DNA of 64,000 bases from Mesorhizobium sp. SOD10 (GCA_000824805.1 CCNA01000022.1:1-64000); one strand, 5' to 3'; positions 1 through 8,391 are shown, counted from the stretch's first letter. Notes: generated by a model not told the origin, from the sequence alone. Numbers and translations: made by a program.

Positions 1-3
1 CGA

Positions 4-944
4 TTATTCCTTGATGGTGACGACGATGCCGGCACCGACGGTGCGGCCGCCTTCACGGATGGCGAAGCGCAGCTTCTCTTCCATCGCGATCGGCACGATC
101 AGCTCGACGTCGACGGTGATGTTGTCGCCGGGCATCACCATCTCGGTGCCGGCCGGCAGCGTCACGATGCCCGTCACGTCGGTCGTGCGGAAGTAGAACT
201 GCGGACGGTAGTCCCTCACGGTCGATGCCGCGCAGGAGCGCGCCGATGTTGTCGCCGGCCTGACCCTGGTCGAGCAGCTTGCGGAACATCTCAACGCCCG
301 TGCAGGTCGTCTTGGCGGTCGGACGGATGCCGACGATCTCCAGTTCCTCGCCGACCTTGACCACGCCGCGCTCGACGCGGCCGGTCACCACCGTGCCGCG
401 GCCCGAGATCGAGAACACGTCCCAACGCTGCTAGCGCCGAGCCCTTGACGATCGGAATGTCGTCGCCGGGGAACTCGTTCTTCGACAGAAGCTCGCGAAC
501 CTCGAGCTCGACCAGCTCGAGCAGCTCGGCGTCGTCGACCTGGTCGACCTTGTTCAAAAACACCACGATCGAAGGCACGCCGACCTGGCGGGCAAGCAGG
601 ATGTGCTCGCGGGTCTGCGGCATCGGGCCGTCGGCGGCCGACACAACCAGGATCGCGCCGTCCATCTGCGCGGCACCGGTGATCATGTTCTTCACATAGT
701 CGGCGTGGCCGGGGCAGTCGACATGGGCATAGTGACGGTTGGCCGTCTCATACTCGACATGCGCCGTCGAGATGGTGATGCCGCGCGCCTTCTCTTCCGG
801 GGCCGCGTCGATCTGGTCATAGCGCTTGTATTCGCCAAAATACTTCGTGATCGCCGCCGTCAGCGACGTCTTGCCATGATCGACGTGACCGATCGTGCCA
901 ATGTTCACATGCGGCTTGGTGCGCTCGAATTTACCTTTTGCCAT
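4..944 (-). pseudogene. tuf: Elongation factor Tu, two internal deletions and frameshifts
   Basis: EF-Tu carries aminoacyl-tRNA to the ribosome as a GTPase. The N-terminal part reads in one frame, with the G1 motif GHVDHGKT (residues 19-26), DCPGH, NKVD and the SAL motif. Near base 420-426 the sequence jumps from GSALAAL straight to the domain 2 start DVFSISGRG in another frame, losing about 40 codons. Near base 211-216 it jumps from LLRGIDREG to YRPQFYFRTTD in a third frame, losing about 39 more. The locus is about 235 nt shorter than a usual 1.18 kb tuf. All retained segments look highly conserved, so decay is recent or the assembly merged the two tuf copies that many alphaproteobacteria have. 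No fusA lies upstream, which suggests the copy outside the str operon. A functional protein cannot be made from this sequence as written. Confidence 0.93.
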
Positions 945-1171
945 AGTCTCTTTCCTTGGACGGCCTTGACTTTCAGTTCAGTCGAATGCGGGGCGATTAG
1001 CGACAACGGCCGAAAAACACAAGTGCCTTGTGGCTGAGCGGATTCCCGCTCGACCCGAACCAATGGTCGAATTCAGGGGGATGTGGCACGGATATAGGGG
1101 TGCCGTGCGTAAAATCAAAGGCTACGGACTGGCCCATTGCCGCCGCGACGCCGCTCTGATTTTGTCGGCGG

Positions 1172-2059
1172 ATGCAGTTCATTCCATCCAATATCCGCGG
1201 TCCGCTGTTCATGGTCGTCTCGACGGGATCCTACCTCGTCAACGACACGATGATGAAGCTCGCGACCGCCGGGCTGCCGCCCTATGAAGTGCTCTTGCTG
1301 CGGGGTGCCGCCGCGACCCTGTGGGGCGTGCCGCTGCTTCTGATGCTGGGCTATGCCAGGCAGATCCCGCTGCTCTTCGAGCGCAAGGTGCTGCGCCGCA
1401 ACCTGTTCGAGCTCTTGGCGATCCTCTGCTACGTCGTCGCCCTGGCGAACATGCAGATCGCGGATTCCACGGCGCTCGGGCAGATCACGCCGCTCATCGT
1501 GCTGGTCGGCTCCTCGATGCTGTTCGGCGAAAAGATCGGCGCCACGCGCATGGCGCTGATCGGCCTTGGCTTTGTCGGGGCTCTCATGGTGGCGCAGCCG
1601 ACCATGCAGGGAATTTCGGTCTATGCGCTACTGGCGCTCGGCAACGCCGCCTTCGCGGCGGTGCGCGATATAGCCGGCCGCAAGGTGGGCGCCGAGGTGC
1701 CGGGCATGATCGTCGCCATCTCAGCGGTCTTGGTGGTGCTGGCCGGCTCCGGCGCGGCGCATCTGGCGACAGAGCAATGGGTGATGCCGGAGGGACGCCA
1801 TCTTCTGCTGATCGCCGGAGCGGGCCTGTTCCTGATCTTCGGCCATTTCTTCATCTTCATGGCCTACCGGGTCGGACCGACAAGCGCGGTCGCGCCGTTC
1901 TATTACTGCTTCACCGTCTGGGCGGTCATTTCGGGCTTGCTGGTGTTCGGACAGTTTCCCAACGCGCTCGCCGTCTGCGGCATCCTCCTGGTGATGGCCA
2001 GCGGCCTGGCGATCGTCTCACTCGACGAAAGAAGGCGCCGACTGGCGATGGTCGCCTGA
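1172..2059 (+). CDS. EamA/DMT-family permease
   Basis: A 295-residue integral membrane protein with about ten hydrophobic segments, arranged as two EamA-type halves of five, as in the drug/metabolite transporter superfamily. The first half includes the conserved stretch after the loop TALGQITPLIVLVGSSMLFGE, and the second half repeats the pattern with TSAVAPFYYCFTVWAV. Family members export amino acids, nucleosides or other small metabolites; the substrate cannot be read from the sequence. The gene stands alone, divergent from tuf, and is followed by a strong hairpin. The ATG used has only a weak ribosome-binding site, so a start at an internal Met is possible. Confidence 0.85.
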   Translation: MQFIPSNIRGPLFMVVSTGSYLVNDTMMKLATAGLPPYEVLLLRGAAATLWGVPLLLMLGYARQIPLLFERKVLRRNLFELLAILCYVVALANMQIADSTALGQITPLIVLVGSSMLFGEKIGATRMALIGLGFVGALMVAQPTMQGISVYALLALGNAAFAAVRDIAGRKVGAEVPGMIVAISAVLVVLAGSGAAHLATEQWVMPEGRHLLLIAGAGLFLIFGHFFIFMAYRVGPTSAVAPFYYCFTVWAVISGLLVFGQFPNALAVCGILLVMASGLAIVSLDERRRRLAMVA

Positions 2060-2076
2060 CGACATGAATTCAAAGC

Positions 2077-2101
2077 AGGCCGACCCGAACGGGTCGGCCT
2101 T
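2077..2101 (+). terminator. Hairpin after DMT permease
   Basis: Perfect 11-bp inverted repeat (aggccgacccg / cgggtcggcct) 17 nt after the permease stop. It lacks a long T tract, so it may act as a weak or bidirectional terminator towards the convergent small gene. Confidence 0.6.
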
Positions 2102-2130
2102 CACAGCCGATCAATGCGGCGACCGTGCCC

Positions 2131-2388
2131 TTACAGCGTGCGCTTGCCGGAAAACTGGTGATAGGCCCAAAGCACGACGACCGAGCCGATGACGGCAACG
2201 ATCAGGCTCCAGATGTTGAGACCGGTGACCCCCGCCGAGCCAAAGGCGCTGAAGATCAGTCCGCCGACGATGGCGCCGACAATGCCGAGCACGATATCCA
2301 TGATCATGCCCTGGCCGGTCTTGTTGACGATCTTGCTGCCGATGAAGCCGGCGATAAGGCCGAGAATGATCCAGCTGATGATGCCCAT
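2131..2388 (-). CDS. GlsB/YeaQ/YmgE-family small membrane protein
   Basis: An 85-residue protein of three hydrophobic segments rich in glycine zippers (IILGLIAGFIGSKIV, IVLGIVGAIVGGLIF, LIVAVIGSVVVLWAYH). This matches the transglycosylase-associated protein family (GlsB/YeaQ/YmgE), often induced by stress, with no known enzymatic activity. I chose the ATG at 2388 because GGAGG lies 5 nt upstream; a TTG four codons earlier overlaps that site and is less likely. It is convergent with the DMT gene and divergent from the YidB-type gene. Confidence 0.88.
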   Translation of the reverse strand: MGIISWIILGLIAGFIGSKIVNKTGQGMIMDIVLGIVGAIVGGLIFSAFGSAGVTGLNIWSLIVAVIGSVVVLWAYHQFSGKRTL

Positions 2389-2519
2389 AATTCCCTCCAA
2401 AATTCCCCCGCCGCGCCAATCATGTTCATATGATTGTCAAAAGCTCAAGTCAGCTTGAAATTCCGCTCGTTTGCGCCATTCTGGAACCGGGCGGACTTGG
2501 CTGAATAAGGAGATCCGTT

Positions 2520-2981
2520 ATGGGCCTTTTTGACAATGCCGTTCCGGGCGGCAACATCACCAAACCTCTGATGATCGCCCTCGGCGCGCTGCTGGTCGGC
2601 AAGATGCTGAGCGGCAGAAGCGAAGAGGCAGCCGCGCCGCAAGCGCCGGCGCCGACGCCGACGCCTGCGGGCACCGACGCGTCGGCCGATGGCGGCCTAC
2701 TCGGCGGTCTCGGCGGCCTGCTCGACAAGCTGAGGGATGCTGGACACGGCAACGTCGCCGATTCCTGGGTCGGCACGGGCCAGAACCAGCCGATCAACCC
2801 GGGTGATCTCGGCTCGGCGCTCGGACCGGCGGTGATCCGCGAGATTGCGCAGCGCACGGGCATGAACGAACAGGAACTGCTGCAGCAACTCTCCACGGCG
2901 CTGCCCGGTATCGTCGACAAGCTGACGCCGAACGGCCAAATCCCGCAGCACCATCAGGTCGCTTCGGCCTTCAACAGCTAA
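2520..2981 (+). CDS. YidB/DUF937-family protein
   Basis: A 153-residue soluble protein. The N-terminus (MGLFDNAVPGG) is followed by an Ala/Pro/Thr-rich linker at about residues 40-58, a glycine-rich GGLLGGLGGLLDKL segment, and a C-terminal helical part with WVGTGQNQPINPGDLGSALG and LLQQLSTALPGIVDKLTPNGQIP. These are the hallmarks of YidB (DUF937), whose role is unknown. A good AAGGAG site precedes the ATG by 8 nt. The gene is followed closely by a hairpin terminator. Confidence 0.85.
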   Translation: MGLFDNAVPGGNITKPLMIALGALLVGKMLSGRSEEAAAPQAPAPTPTPAGTDASADGGLLGGLGGLLDKLRDAGHGNVADSWVGTGQNQPINPGDLGSALGPAVIREIAQRTGMNEQELLQQLSTALPGIVDKLTPNGQIPQHHQVASAFNS

Positions 2982-3006
2982 CAGCCAAACGGCTGAATAG
3001 ACTGGA

Positions 3007-3040
3007 AACGCTGCGCGCCATGGTGCGCGGCGTTTTCTTT
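3007..3040 (+). terminator. Rho-independent terminator after YidB gene
   Basis: A 10-bp stem with one G-U pair (aacgctgcgc / gcgcggcgtt), an 8-nt loop, and a T-rich tail (ttttcttt), 25 nt after the stop codon. Confidence 0.75.
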
Positions 3041-3057
3041 GGAATGAGGAGGAAATC

Positions 3058-3131
3058 TGGAGCGGGTAGCGGGAATCGAACCCGCATATTCAGCTTGGAA
3101 GGCTGCTGCTCTACCACTGAGCTATACCCGC
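3058..3131 (-). tRNA. tRNA-Gly (TCC)
   Basis: The minus strand folds as a full cloverleaf: acceptor GCGGGTA, D arm GCTCAGTGGTAGAGC, anticodon loop CTTCCAA with anticodon TCC, and T arm GCGGGTTCGATTCCCGC. An encoded CCA is included (74 nt). It decodes GGA/GGG glycine codons. Confidence 0.97.
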
Positions 3132-3219
3132 GCCTTGCACTGAGGTACCGGATTCACCCGAAAAGCGCCATGCACTTTTCGGTCCGAGACTTTTCGTTTC
3201 AGGGCTTCCGGGCCGGCAG

Positions 3220-3304
3220 TGGTGGAGAGGGTTGGATTCGAACCAACGTAGGCTAAGCCAACGGATTTACAGTCCGTCCCCTTTAACCACTCGGGCACCT
3301 CTCC
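3220..3304 (-). tRNA. tRNA-Tyr (GTA)
   Basis: An 85-nt class II tRNA on the minus strand with encoded CCA. The acceptor is GGAGAGG, the anticodon loop ACTGTAAAT contains GTA, the variable arm is long as expected for bacterial tRNA-Tyr, and the T arm is TTGGTTCGAATCCAA. It lies 88 nt upstream of tRNA-Gly on the same strand, so the two are probably co-transcribed. Confidence 0.97.
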
Positions 3305-3503
3305 AGTCTGCCGCCGGAGCCATGCAACGAGGCATTCGCGCCGATCCGGAGCCCGAGTAAGATCTTCTCCGAAATCAGCGATGCGCCTTATGGCGGCAAG
3401 GCCGGTGGGTGTCAACCGGCGCGGCGAGGGTTTTTCGAGGATGTTCGGCATTCATTGCCCCAGGCCATATCCTTAGCCGGACGGGACCGCTATAGAGGCC
3501 GGC

Positions 3504-4367
3504 ATGAGCGACGAGAAAAGCAACAAGCCTGGTACGCGCAAGGACACCCATTACGCCAAGTTGCGGCGCGCGCATCGCGACCAGAAGGCAGGCGGCGCGC
3601 CGGCATTCCGGCCGCGCCAGCCGGTGCCGCCCGGCGAAGGCCCTGCCGACGGGTTGGTGCGGCTTTATGGCCTGCATACGGTGCGGGCCGCGCTCGACAA
3701 TCCGCGCCGCAAGATCAGGAAGATGCTTGTGACGCGCAATGCCGCGGAGCGGCTTTCGATCGGCGAGCTTGCCGCCCTGCCCTTCAAGGCCGAGCTGGTC
3801 GAGCCAAAGGATATCGACAGGGTCACCGGATCGGATGCGGTGCACCAGGGCGTGCTGATTGAGGCCGAGCCGCTCAAGCCGAAGCGTCTCGATGCGCTCG
3901 GCGACACAAAGCTGGTGCTGGTGCTCGATCAGGTGACGGACCCGCACAATGTCGGCGCGATCCTGCGCTCCGCGGTCGCCTTCGGCGCCGGCGCGCTTAT
4001 CACCACGGCCCGCCACAGCCCCCAGGAATCCGGCGTTCTGGCCAAATCCGCATCCGGCGCGCTGGAGCATATCGACCAGATCGAGGTGAAGAACCTCGCC
4101 GACGCACTGGGCCAGTTACATGAGGCCGGGTTTCAGACGATTGGGCTCGATTCGGAAGGACCGGCCGAGCTCGAAAAGACCTTCGACGGCGAGAAGATCG
4201 CGCTGGTGTTGGGCGCCGAGGGCAAGGGCCTGCGCCAGAAGACGCGCGAGACGGTGACCGCGCTCGCCCGCCTCAACATGCCCGGTGCCATCCACTCGCT
4301 CAACGTGTCGAATGCGGCGGCGGTCAGCCTTTATGCGGCGAGAAAATTCATAGCGAATAGCGAATAG
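3504..4367 (+). CDS. rlmB: 23S rRNA (guanosine-2'-O-)-methyltransferase RlmB, TrmH family
   Basis: A SPOUT methyltransferase of 287 residues that would 2'-O-methylate a guanosine of 23S rRNA (G2251 in E. coli numbering) using SAM. An N-terminal substrate-binding domain (GLVRLYGLHTVRAALDNP onward) follows a basic, low-complexity leader. The SPOUT motifs are DQVTDPHNVGAILRSAVAFG, IALVLGAEGKGLR and HSLNVSNAAAVSLY, the last forming the knot. The final five codons and the stop lie inside the heptamer repeat, so the extreme C-terminus is repeat-derived and may vary between strains. Convergent with garR across that repeat. Confidence 0.93.
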   Translation: MSDEKSNKPGTRKDTHYAKLRRAHRDQKAGGAPAFRPRQPVPPGEGPADGLVRLYGLHTVRAALDNPRRKIRKMLVTRNAAERLSIGELAALPFKAELVEPKDIDRVTGSDAVHQGVLIEAEPLKPKRLDALGDTKLVLVLDQVTDPHNVGAILRSAVAFGAGALITTARHSPQESGVLAKSASGALEHIDQIEVKNLADALGQLHEAGFQTIGLDSEGPAELEKTFDGEKIALVLGAEGKGLRQKTRETVTALARLNMPGAIHSLNVSNAAAVSLYAARKFIANSE

Positions 4368-4450
4368 TGAATAGCGAATAGCGAATAGCGAATAGCGAAT
4401 AGCGAATAGCGAATAGCGAATAGCGAATAGCGAATAGCGAATAGCGAATA
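4353..4450 (+). repeat. Heptamer tandem array, 14 copies of gcgaata
   Basis: Exactly 98 bases made of 14 consecutive 7-nt units gcgaata. Only the third copy differs (gtgaata). The array starts inside the last codons of rlmB and fills most of the gap to garR. Confidence 0.98.
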
Positions 4451-4515
4451 GGAGGAACACCGCGAGGTGCCGACCTGCAATCCCTATTCGCTACTCACTA
4501 TTCGTTATTCGCTTC
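4353..4515. repeat. Hairpin formed by heptamer array and inverted copy
   Basis: After a 32-nt spacer, bases 4483-4515 carry the reverse complement of the same unit in diverged copies (tattcgc, tactcac, tattcgt, tattcgc). The array and this arm can pair into a long imperfect hairpin between the convergent rlmB and garR genes, where it could act as a bidirectional terminator or mRNA stabiliser. Related arms occur near 11064-11150. Confidence 0.85.
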
Positions 4516-4516
4516 T

Positions 4517-5401
4517 CTAAGCCACTTCGTGGCCGGCCATCCGCTCCAGGGCCCTCACCAGCGCGGAGTGATCCTCCTTGGCGCCGCCGTTGGCTGCGCA
4601 GGAATTGAAGAGCTGCTGGGTCGTCGAGGTGTTGGGCAGCGACACGCCCAGCGCCTTCGCGCCTTCCAGCGCCAGGTTGAGGTCCTTCTGGTGCAGTTCG
4701 ATGCGGAAGCCCGGCGCGAAGGTGCGTTTGATCATGCGCTCGCCATGCACTTCGAGGATGCGCGAGGCGGCGAGCCCGCCCATCAGTGCCTGCCTGACCT
4801 TGGCCGGATCGGCGCCGGCCTTCGCGGCGAAGACCAGCGCTTCACCGACCGCCTCGATGGTCAACGCCACGACGATCTGGTTGGCGACCTTGGTGGTCTG
4901 GCCGACGCCGTTCGGGCCGACCAGGGTGATGTTCTTGCCCATCTTCTCAAAGATCGGCCGGGCGCGCTCGAAGGCCTTTTCCTCGCCGCCGACCATGATG
5001 GTGAGCGAGGCCGCCTTGGCGCCGACCTCGCCGCCCGACACCGGCGCATCGAGATAGTCGCAGCCGAGGCCGTTGATCTTGTTGGCGAATTCCTTGGTGG
5101 CGATCGGCGAGATCGAGCTCATGTCGATGACGAGCTTGCCCTCGGTGAGACCCGAGGCGACGCCGTTTTCGCCGAAGAGAACCTCCGCGACCTGGGGCGT
5201 GTCGGGCACCATGGTGATGATGATGTCGGCGGCCCTGGCTACGGCATCGTGGCCCGAGACAGTCTTCAGGCCCATGGCGACGAGGTCGGCCGGCGGCTTA
5301 GAGCGATGGTCGCTGGCGACGACCTTATAGCCGGCGTCGAGCAGATGTCCCGCCATCGGCGCGCCCATGATGCCGAGGCCTATGAAACCGATGGTTTCCA
5401 T
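4517..5401 (-). CDS. garR: 2-hydroxy-3-oxopropionate (tartronate semialdehyde) reductase
   Basis: A beta-hydroxyacid dehydrogenase of 294 residues that reduces tartronate semialdehyde to D-glycerate with NAD(P)H. The N-terminal Rossmann motif is GFIGLGIMGAPMAGHLL. The substrate-binding signature is DAPVSGGEVGA, and the catalytic lysine sits in GQTTKVANQIVV at about residue 170. The C-terminal helical domain is complete (KDLNLALEGAKALG). It is the last gene of the gcl-hyi-garR set, which supports this substrate over hydroxyisobutyrate. AGGAGA precedes the ATG. A palindromic repeat separates it from hyi. Confidence 0.92.
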   Translation of the reverse strand: METIGFIGLGIMGAPMAGHLLDAGYKVVASDHRSKPPADLVAMGLKTVSGHDAVARAADIIITMVPDTPQVAEVLFGENGVASGLTEGKLVIDMSSISPIATKEFANKINGLGCDYLDAPVSGGEVGAKAASLTIMVGGEEKAFERARPIFEKMGKNITLVGPNGVGQTTKVANQIVVALTIEAVGEALVFAAKAGADPAKVRQALMGGLAASRILEVHGERMIKRTFAPGFRIELHQKDLNLALEGAKALGVSLPNTSTTQQLFNSCAANGGAKEDHSALVRALERMAGHEVA

Positions 5402-5440
5402 TTTGCAGTCTCCTGAACGTCTTGTTCTAACCTGTCACAG

Positions 5441-5575
5441 GTCGGCGCTGCCCCTCATCCGGCTGCCGCCACCTTCTCCCCGTAAGGGACGGGGAGAAGG
5501 GACAAGCTCCAGCGCCAGCGTCCCCCTCTCCCCGTTCTTCACGGGGAGAGGGTAAGGGTGAGGGGCAGCGCCGAC
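5441..5575. repeat. Palindromic intergenic element with 17-bp terminal inverted repeat
   Basis: Perfect 17-bp inverted ends (5441-5457 and 5559-5575) enclose two internal hairpins, ttctccccgt...acggggagaa (about 5472-5496) and ctctccccgt...acggggagag (about 5526-5550). The layout resembles the short mobile-like palindromic repeats scattered in rhizobial genomes. It lies inside the glyoxylate operon between hyi and garR. Confidence 0.9.
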
Positions 5576-5592
5576 GCTGGTTGGAACCGCTC

Positions 5593-6390
5593 TTAAGCCG
5601 CCGCGCTCCCCTGCCCGGCGAACTCGCTGAACCAGCCGAGCCCGGCTTCGGTGCCGGCCTTCGGCTTGTATTCGGCGCCGACCCAGCCGGAATAGCCGAG
5701 GCGGTCGATGTGGTCGTAGAGGAAAGGATAGTTGATCTCGCCCGTCCCCGGCTCGTGACGGCCGGGATTGTCCGCAAGCTGGATATGCGCGATGCGGGGA
5801 AGGTTCGCTTCGATGGTACGGGCGAGATCCCCCTCCATGATCTGCATGTGATAGATGTCATATTGCAGGAACAGGTTCTTCGAGCCGATGCGGTCGATCA
5901 GTGCCAGGGCCTGGTCAGAGTAATTCAAGAAGAAGCCCGGAATGTCGCGGGTGTTGATCGGCTCGATCAGCAGCTTGATGCCGCCCTGCTCCAGCTTCTC
6001 CGCCGCAAAGGCCAGGTTTTCGGCAAAGACGTTTTCCAACACGGCCCGGTCGGCGCCCAGCGGCGCGATACCGGCCAGGCAGTTGATCTGCTCGCAGCCC
6101 AGCGCATGGGCGTAGGTGATCGCCTTGGCGACGCCTTGGCGGAACTCCGGCACGCGATCGGGCAGCACGGCAATGCCGCGCTCACCCTTTGCCCAGTCGC
6201 CGGCCGGCAGGTTGAAGAGAACCTGGCTGAGGCCATTCTTCTTGAGACGCGCGGCGACGACCTCGGGCGCATAGTCATAGGGGCCGATATATTCGACGCC
6301 CTTGAAGCCCATGCGGGCCGCGGCATCGAAGCGATCGAGGAAATCATGCTCGCCGAAGAGCATCGAGAGATTGGCTGAAAAACGCGGCAT
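5593..6390 (-). CDS. hyi: Hydroxypyruvate isomerase
   Basis: A TIM-barrel sugar isomerase of the xylose isomerase-like/Hyi family, 265 residues (close to the usual 258-265). It interconverts hydroxypyruvate and tartronate semialdehyde. Visible family landmarks are the N-terminal MPRFSANLSMLFGEHDFLDRF, the central GIKLLIEPINTRDIPGFFLN carrying a metal- or substrate-binding Glu, HIQLADNPGRHEPGTGEINY, and the C-terminal WVGAEYKPKAGTEAGLGW. It sits 26 nt downstream of gcl with a strong GGAGAAG site, so the two are one transcript. Confidence 0.93.
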   Translation of the reverse strand: MPRFSANLSMLFGEHDFLDRFDAAARMGFKGVEYIGPYDYAPEVVAARLKKNGLSQVLFNLPAGDWAKGERGIAVLPDRVPEFRQGVAKAITYAHALGCEQINCLAGIAPLGADRAVLENVFAENLAFAAEKLEQGGIKLLIEPINTRDIPGFFLNYSDQALALIDRIGSKNLFLQYDIYHMQIMEGDLARTIEANLPRIAHIQLADNPGRHEPGTGEINYPFLYDHIDRLGYSGWVGAEYKPKAGTEAGLGWFSEFAGQGSAAA

Positions 6391-6416
6391 TCTTCTTCTC
6401 CTTCTCTTCGCCGGAC

Positions 6417-8198
6417 TTAATCCAACATCATGATTGCCGTTGGCGCATCCTCATTGCGTTCGGCAAGCTCCTCGAATTCGGTGATCTTGTCGATTTCCGT
6501 GCCCATGGAGATATTGGTGACGCGCTCGAGGATGAATTCGAGGACGACCGGAACCTGATGCTCCTTCATCAGCCTCTCAGCCTCCTTGAAAGCGCCGGCG
6601 AACTCTTCGGGCTTCCTGACCCGCACCGCCTTGCAGCCCATCGCCTCGGCAACCGCCACATGGTCGACGCCGTAGCCGGCCTCGGGGTCGTCCTTCCGGT
6701 TGACGTTCTCGAAGGCGAGGCTCACCTCGTAATCCATCGAGAAGCCGCGCTGCGCCTGGCGGATGAGGCCGAGATAGGCGTTGTTCACGACGACGTGGAT
6801 GTAGGGCAGCTTGTGCTGCGCGCCGACCGCCAGTTCCTCGATCATGAACTGGAAATCATAGTCGCCGGAGAGCGCGACGATCTCCCGGTCCGGATCCGCG
6901 GCGCGCACGCCGAGGGCCGCCGGTAGCGTCCAGCCGAGCGGGCCGGCCTGGCCGCAATTGATCCAGTTGCGTGGCTTGTAGACATGCAGGAATTGCGCAC
7001 CGGCGATCTGCGACAGGCCGATCGTGGTGACATAGGTGGTGTCGCGGGCGAAAGCCTTGTTCATCTCCTCATAGACGCGCTGCGGCTTCAGCGGCACCTG
7101 CTCGAAATGCGTCTTGCGCTTCATGGTCTTCTTGCGCTGCTGGCATTCCTTGGCCCAGCCCGACCAGTCGCGCAGCCTGCCGGCCGTGCGCCACTCGGTG
7201 GCGACGTCGAGCAGCATCTTCAGCGCCGCGCCCGCATCCGAGACGAGGCCGAGATCCGGCGCGAAGACGCGGCCGATCTGGGTGGGCTCGATGTCGACAT
7301 GGATGAATTTCTTGCCCTTGGTGTAGACGTCGACGGAACCGGTGTGACGGTTGGCCCAGCGGTTGCCGATGCCGAAGACGAAGTCGGCAGCAAGCATCGT
7401 CGCATTGCCGTAGCGGTGCGAGGTCTGCAGGCCGCACATGCCGGCCATCAGCCGATGGTCGTCGGGAATCGAGCCCCAGCCCATCAGCGTCGGGATGACC
7501 GGGACGCCGGTGACTTCGGCGAACTCGATCAGTAGGTCGGATGCATCGGCGTTAATGATGCCGCCGCCGGCGACGATCAACGGCTTTTCCGCTTGGTTGA
7601 GCATCGCCAGCGCCTTTTCGGCCTGGGCGCGCGTCATCGCCGGCTTGAAGGGAACGAGCGGCTCATAGGCGTCGATGTCGAACTCGATCTCGGCAAGCTG
7701 AACGTCGAGCGGCAGGTCGACCAGCACAGGACCCGGGCGCGAGGAGCGCATCAGGTGGAATGCCTTCTGCAGCGCCATCGGGACTAAGTACGGCTCCATG
7801 ACGGTGACCGCCCATTTGGCGACGGGCGATGCGATCGAAGCAATGTCGACGGCCTGGAAATCCTCCTTGTTGAGGCGCGAACGCGGGGCCTGACCGGTGA
7901 TGCAGAGGATGGGAATGGAATCCGCCGAGGCCGAATAGAGCCCGGTGATCATGTCGGTGCCGGCCGGGCCGGAGGTTCCGATGCAGAGCCCGATGTTGCC
8001 GGCCTTGGCCCGGGTATAGCCTTCGGCCATGTGCGAGGCGCCCTCGACATGGCGGGCAAGCACGTGGCGGATGGTGCCGCGGGCCTTCAGCGCCGAATAG
8101 AGCGGGTTGATCGCCGCGCCCGGCACGCCGAAGGCGTTGGTGATGCCTTCCTTTTCAAGAACGAGAACCGCTGCGTCGACAGCGCGCATCCTGGCCAT
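6417..8198 (-). CDS. gcl: Glyoxylate carboligase (tartronate-semialdehyde synthase)
   Basis: A thiamine-diphosphate enzyme of the acetolactate synthase superfamily. It joins two glyoxylates into tartronate semialdehyde plus CO2. The protein is 593 residues, the same length as E. coli Gcl. The N-terminal Pyr domain begins MARMRAVDAAVLVLEKEGI and has FGVPGAAINPLY; the C-terminal PP domain has NCGQAGPLGWTLPAALG and LSGDYDFQFMIEELAVG with the ThDP/Mg motif. The open frame extends 19 codons further upstream, but the ATG at 8198 has GGAGG 6 nt before it and matches family starts. First gene of gcl-hyi-garR. Confidence 0.95.
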   Translation of the reverse strand: MARMRAVDAAVLVLEKEGITNAFGVPGAAINPLYSALKARGTIRHVLARHVEGASHMAEGYTRAKAGNIGLCIGTSGPAGTDMITGLYSASADSIPILCITGQAPRSRLNKEDFQAVDIASIASPVAKWAVTVMEPYLVPMALQKAFHLMRSSRPGPVLVDLPLDVQLAEIEFDIDAYEPLVPFKPAMTRAQAEKALAMLNQAEKPLIVAGGGIINADASDLLIEFAEVTGVPVIPTLMGWGSIPDDHRLMAGMCGLQTSHRYGNATMLAADFVFGIGNRWANRHTGSVDVYTKGKKFIHVDIEPTQIGRVFAPDLGLVSDAGAALKMLLDVATEWRTAGRLRDWSGWAKECQQRKKTMKRKTHFEQVPLKPQRVYEEMNKAFARDTTYVTTIGLSQIAGAQFLHVYKPRNWINCGQAGPLGWTLPAALGVRAADPDREIVALSGDYDFQFMIEELAVGAQHKLPYIHVVVNNAYLGLIRQAQRGFSMDYEVSLAFENVNRKDDPEAGYGVDHVAVAEAMGCKAVRVRKPEEFAGAFKEAERLMKEHQVPVVLEFILERVTNISMGTEIDKITEFEELAERNEDAPTAIMMLD

Positions 8199-8275
8199 GA
8201 GAAGCCTCCATTTCGTTGCTCGCTTGACAATGCCAGTGCGCTTTCGATTTTTCAATTTTTTCAGAATACTTTTTC

Positions 8276-8333
8276 ATTTCTAGGAAATCTCTCTTATGTA
8301 CTGATTTAGCTGCACTTTTCGTTTTCCAGAAAA
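8276..8333. promoter_or_regulatory. Paired operator-like palindromes between gcl and IclR gene
   Basis: Two short palindromes of similar form lie in the divergent intergenic region: attTC-tag-GAaat (8276-8288) and ttttC-ca-Gaaaa (8322-8333). Their centres are about 45 bp apart. IclR proteins often bind such paired TTTC/GAAA-type sites, so these are candidate operators for the divergent regulator. Inferred from sequence only. Confidence 0.4.
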
Positions 8334-8391
8334 TCGATCGCAGCAACGATTGAAAAACTTTTTCATTGCATCCAACGTCAAATCGGCGAGA

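Noticed and set aside
4353..4450. The short direct repeats as a CRISPR array
   Set aside because: Units are 7 nt and contiguous with no spacers; no cas genes nearby.
4116..4460. A minus-strand frame starting with repeated SLFAIRY peptides
   Set aside because: It is the heptamer array read on its open strand and then the antisense of rlmB. No ribosome-binding site or family support.
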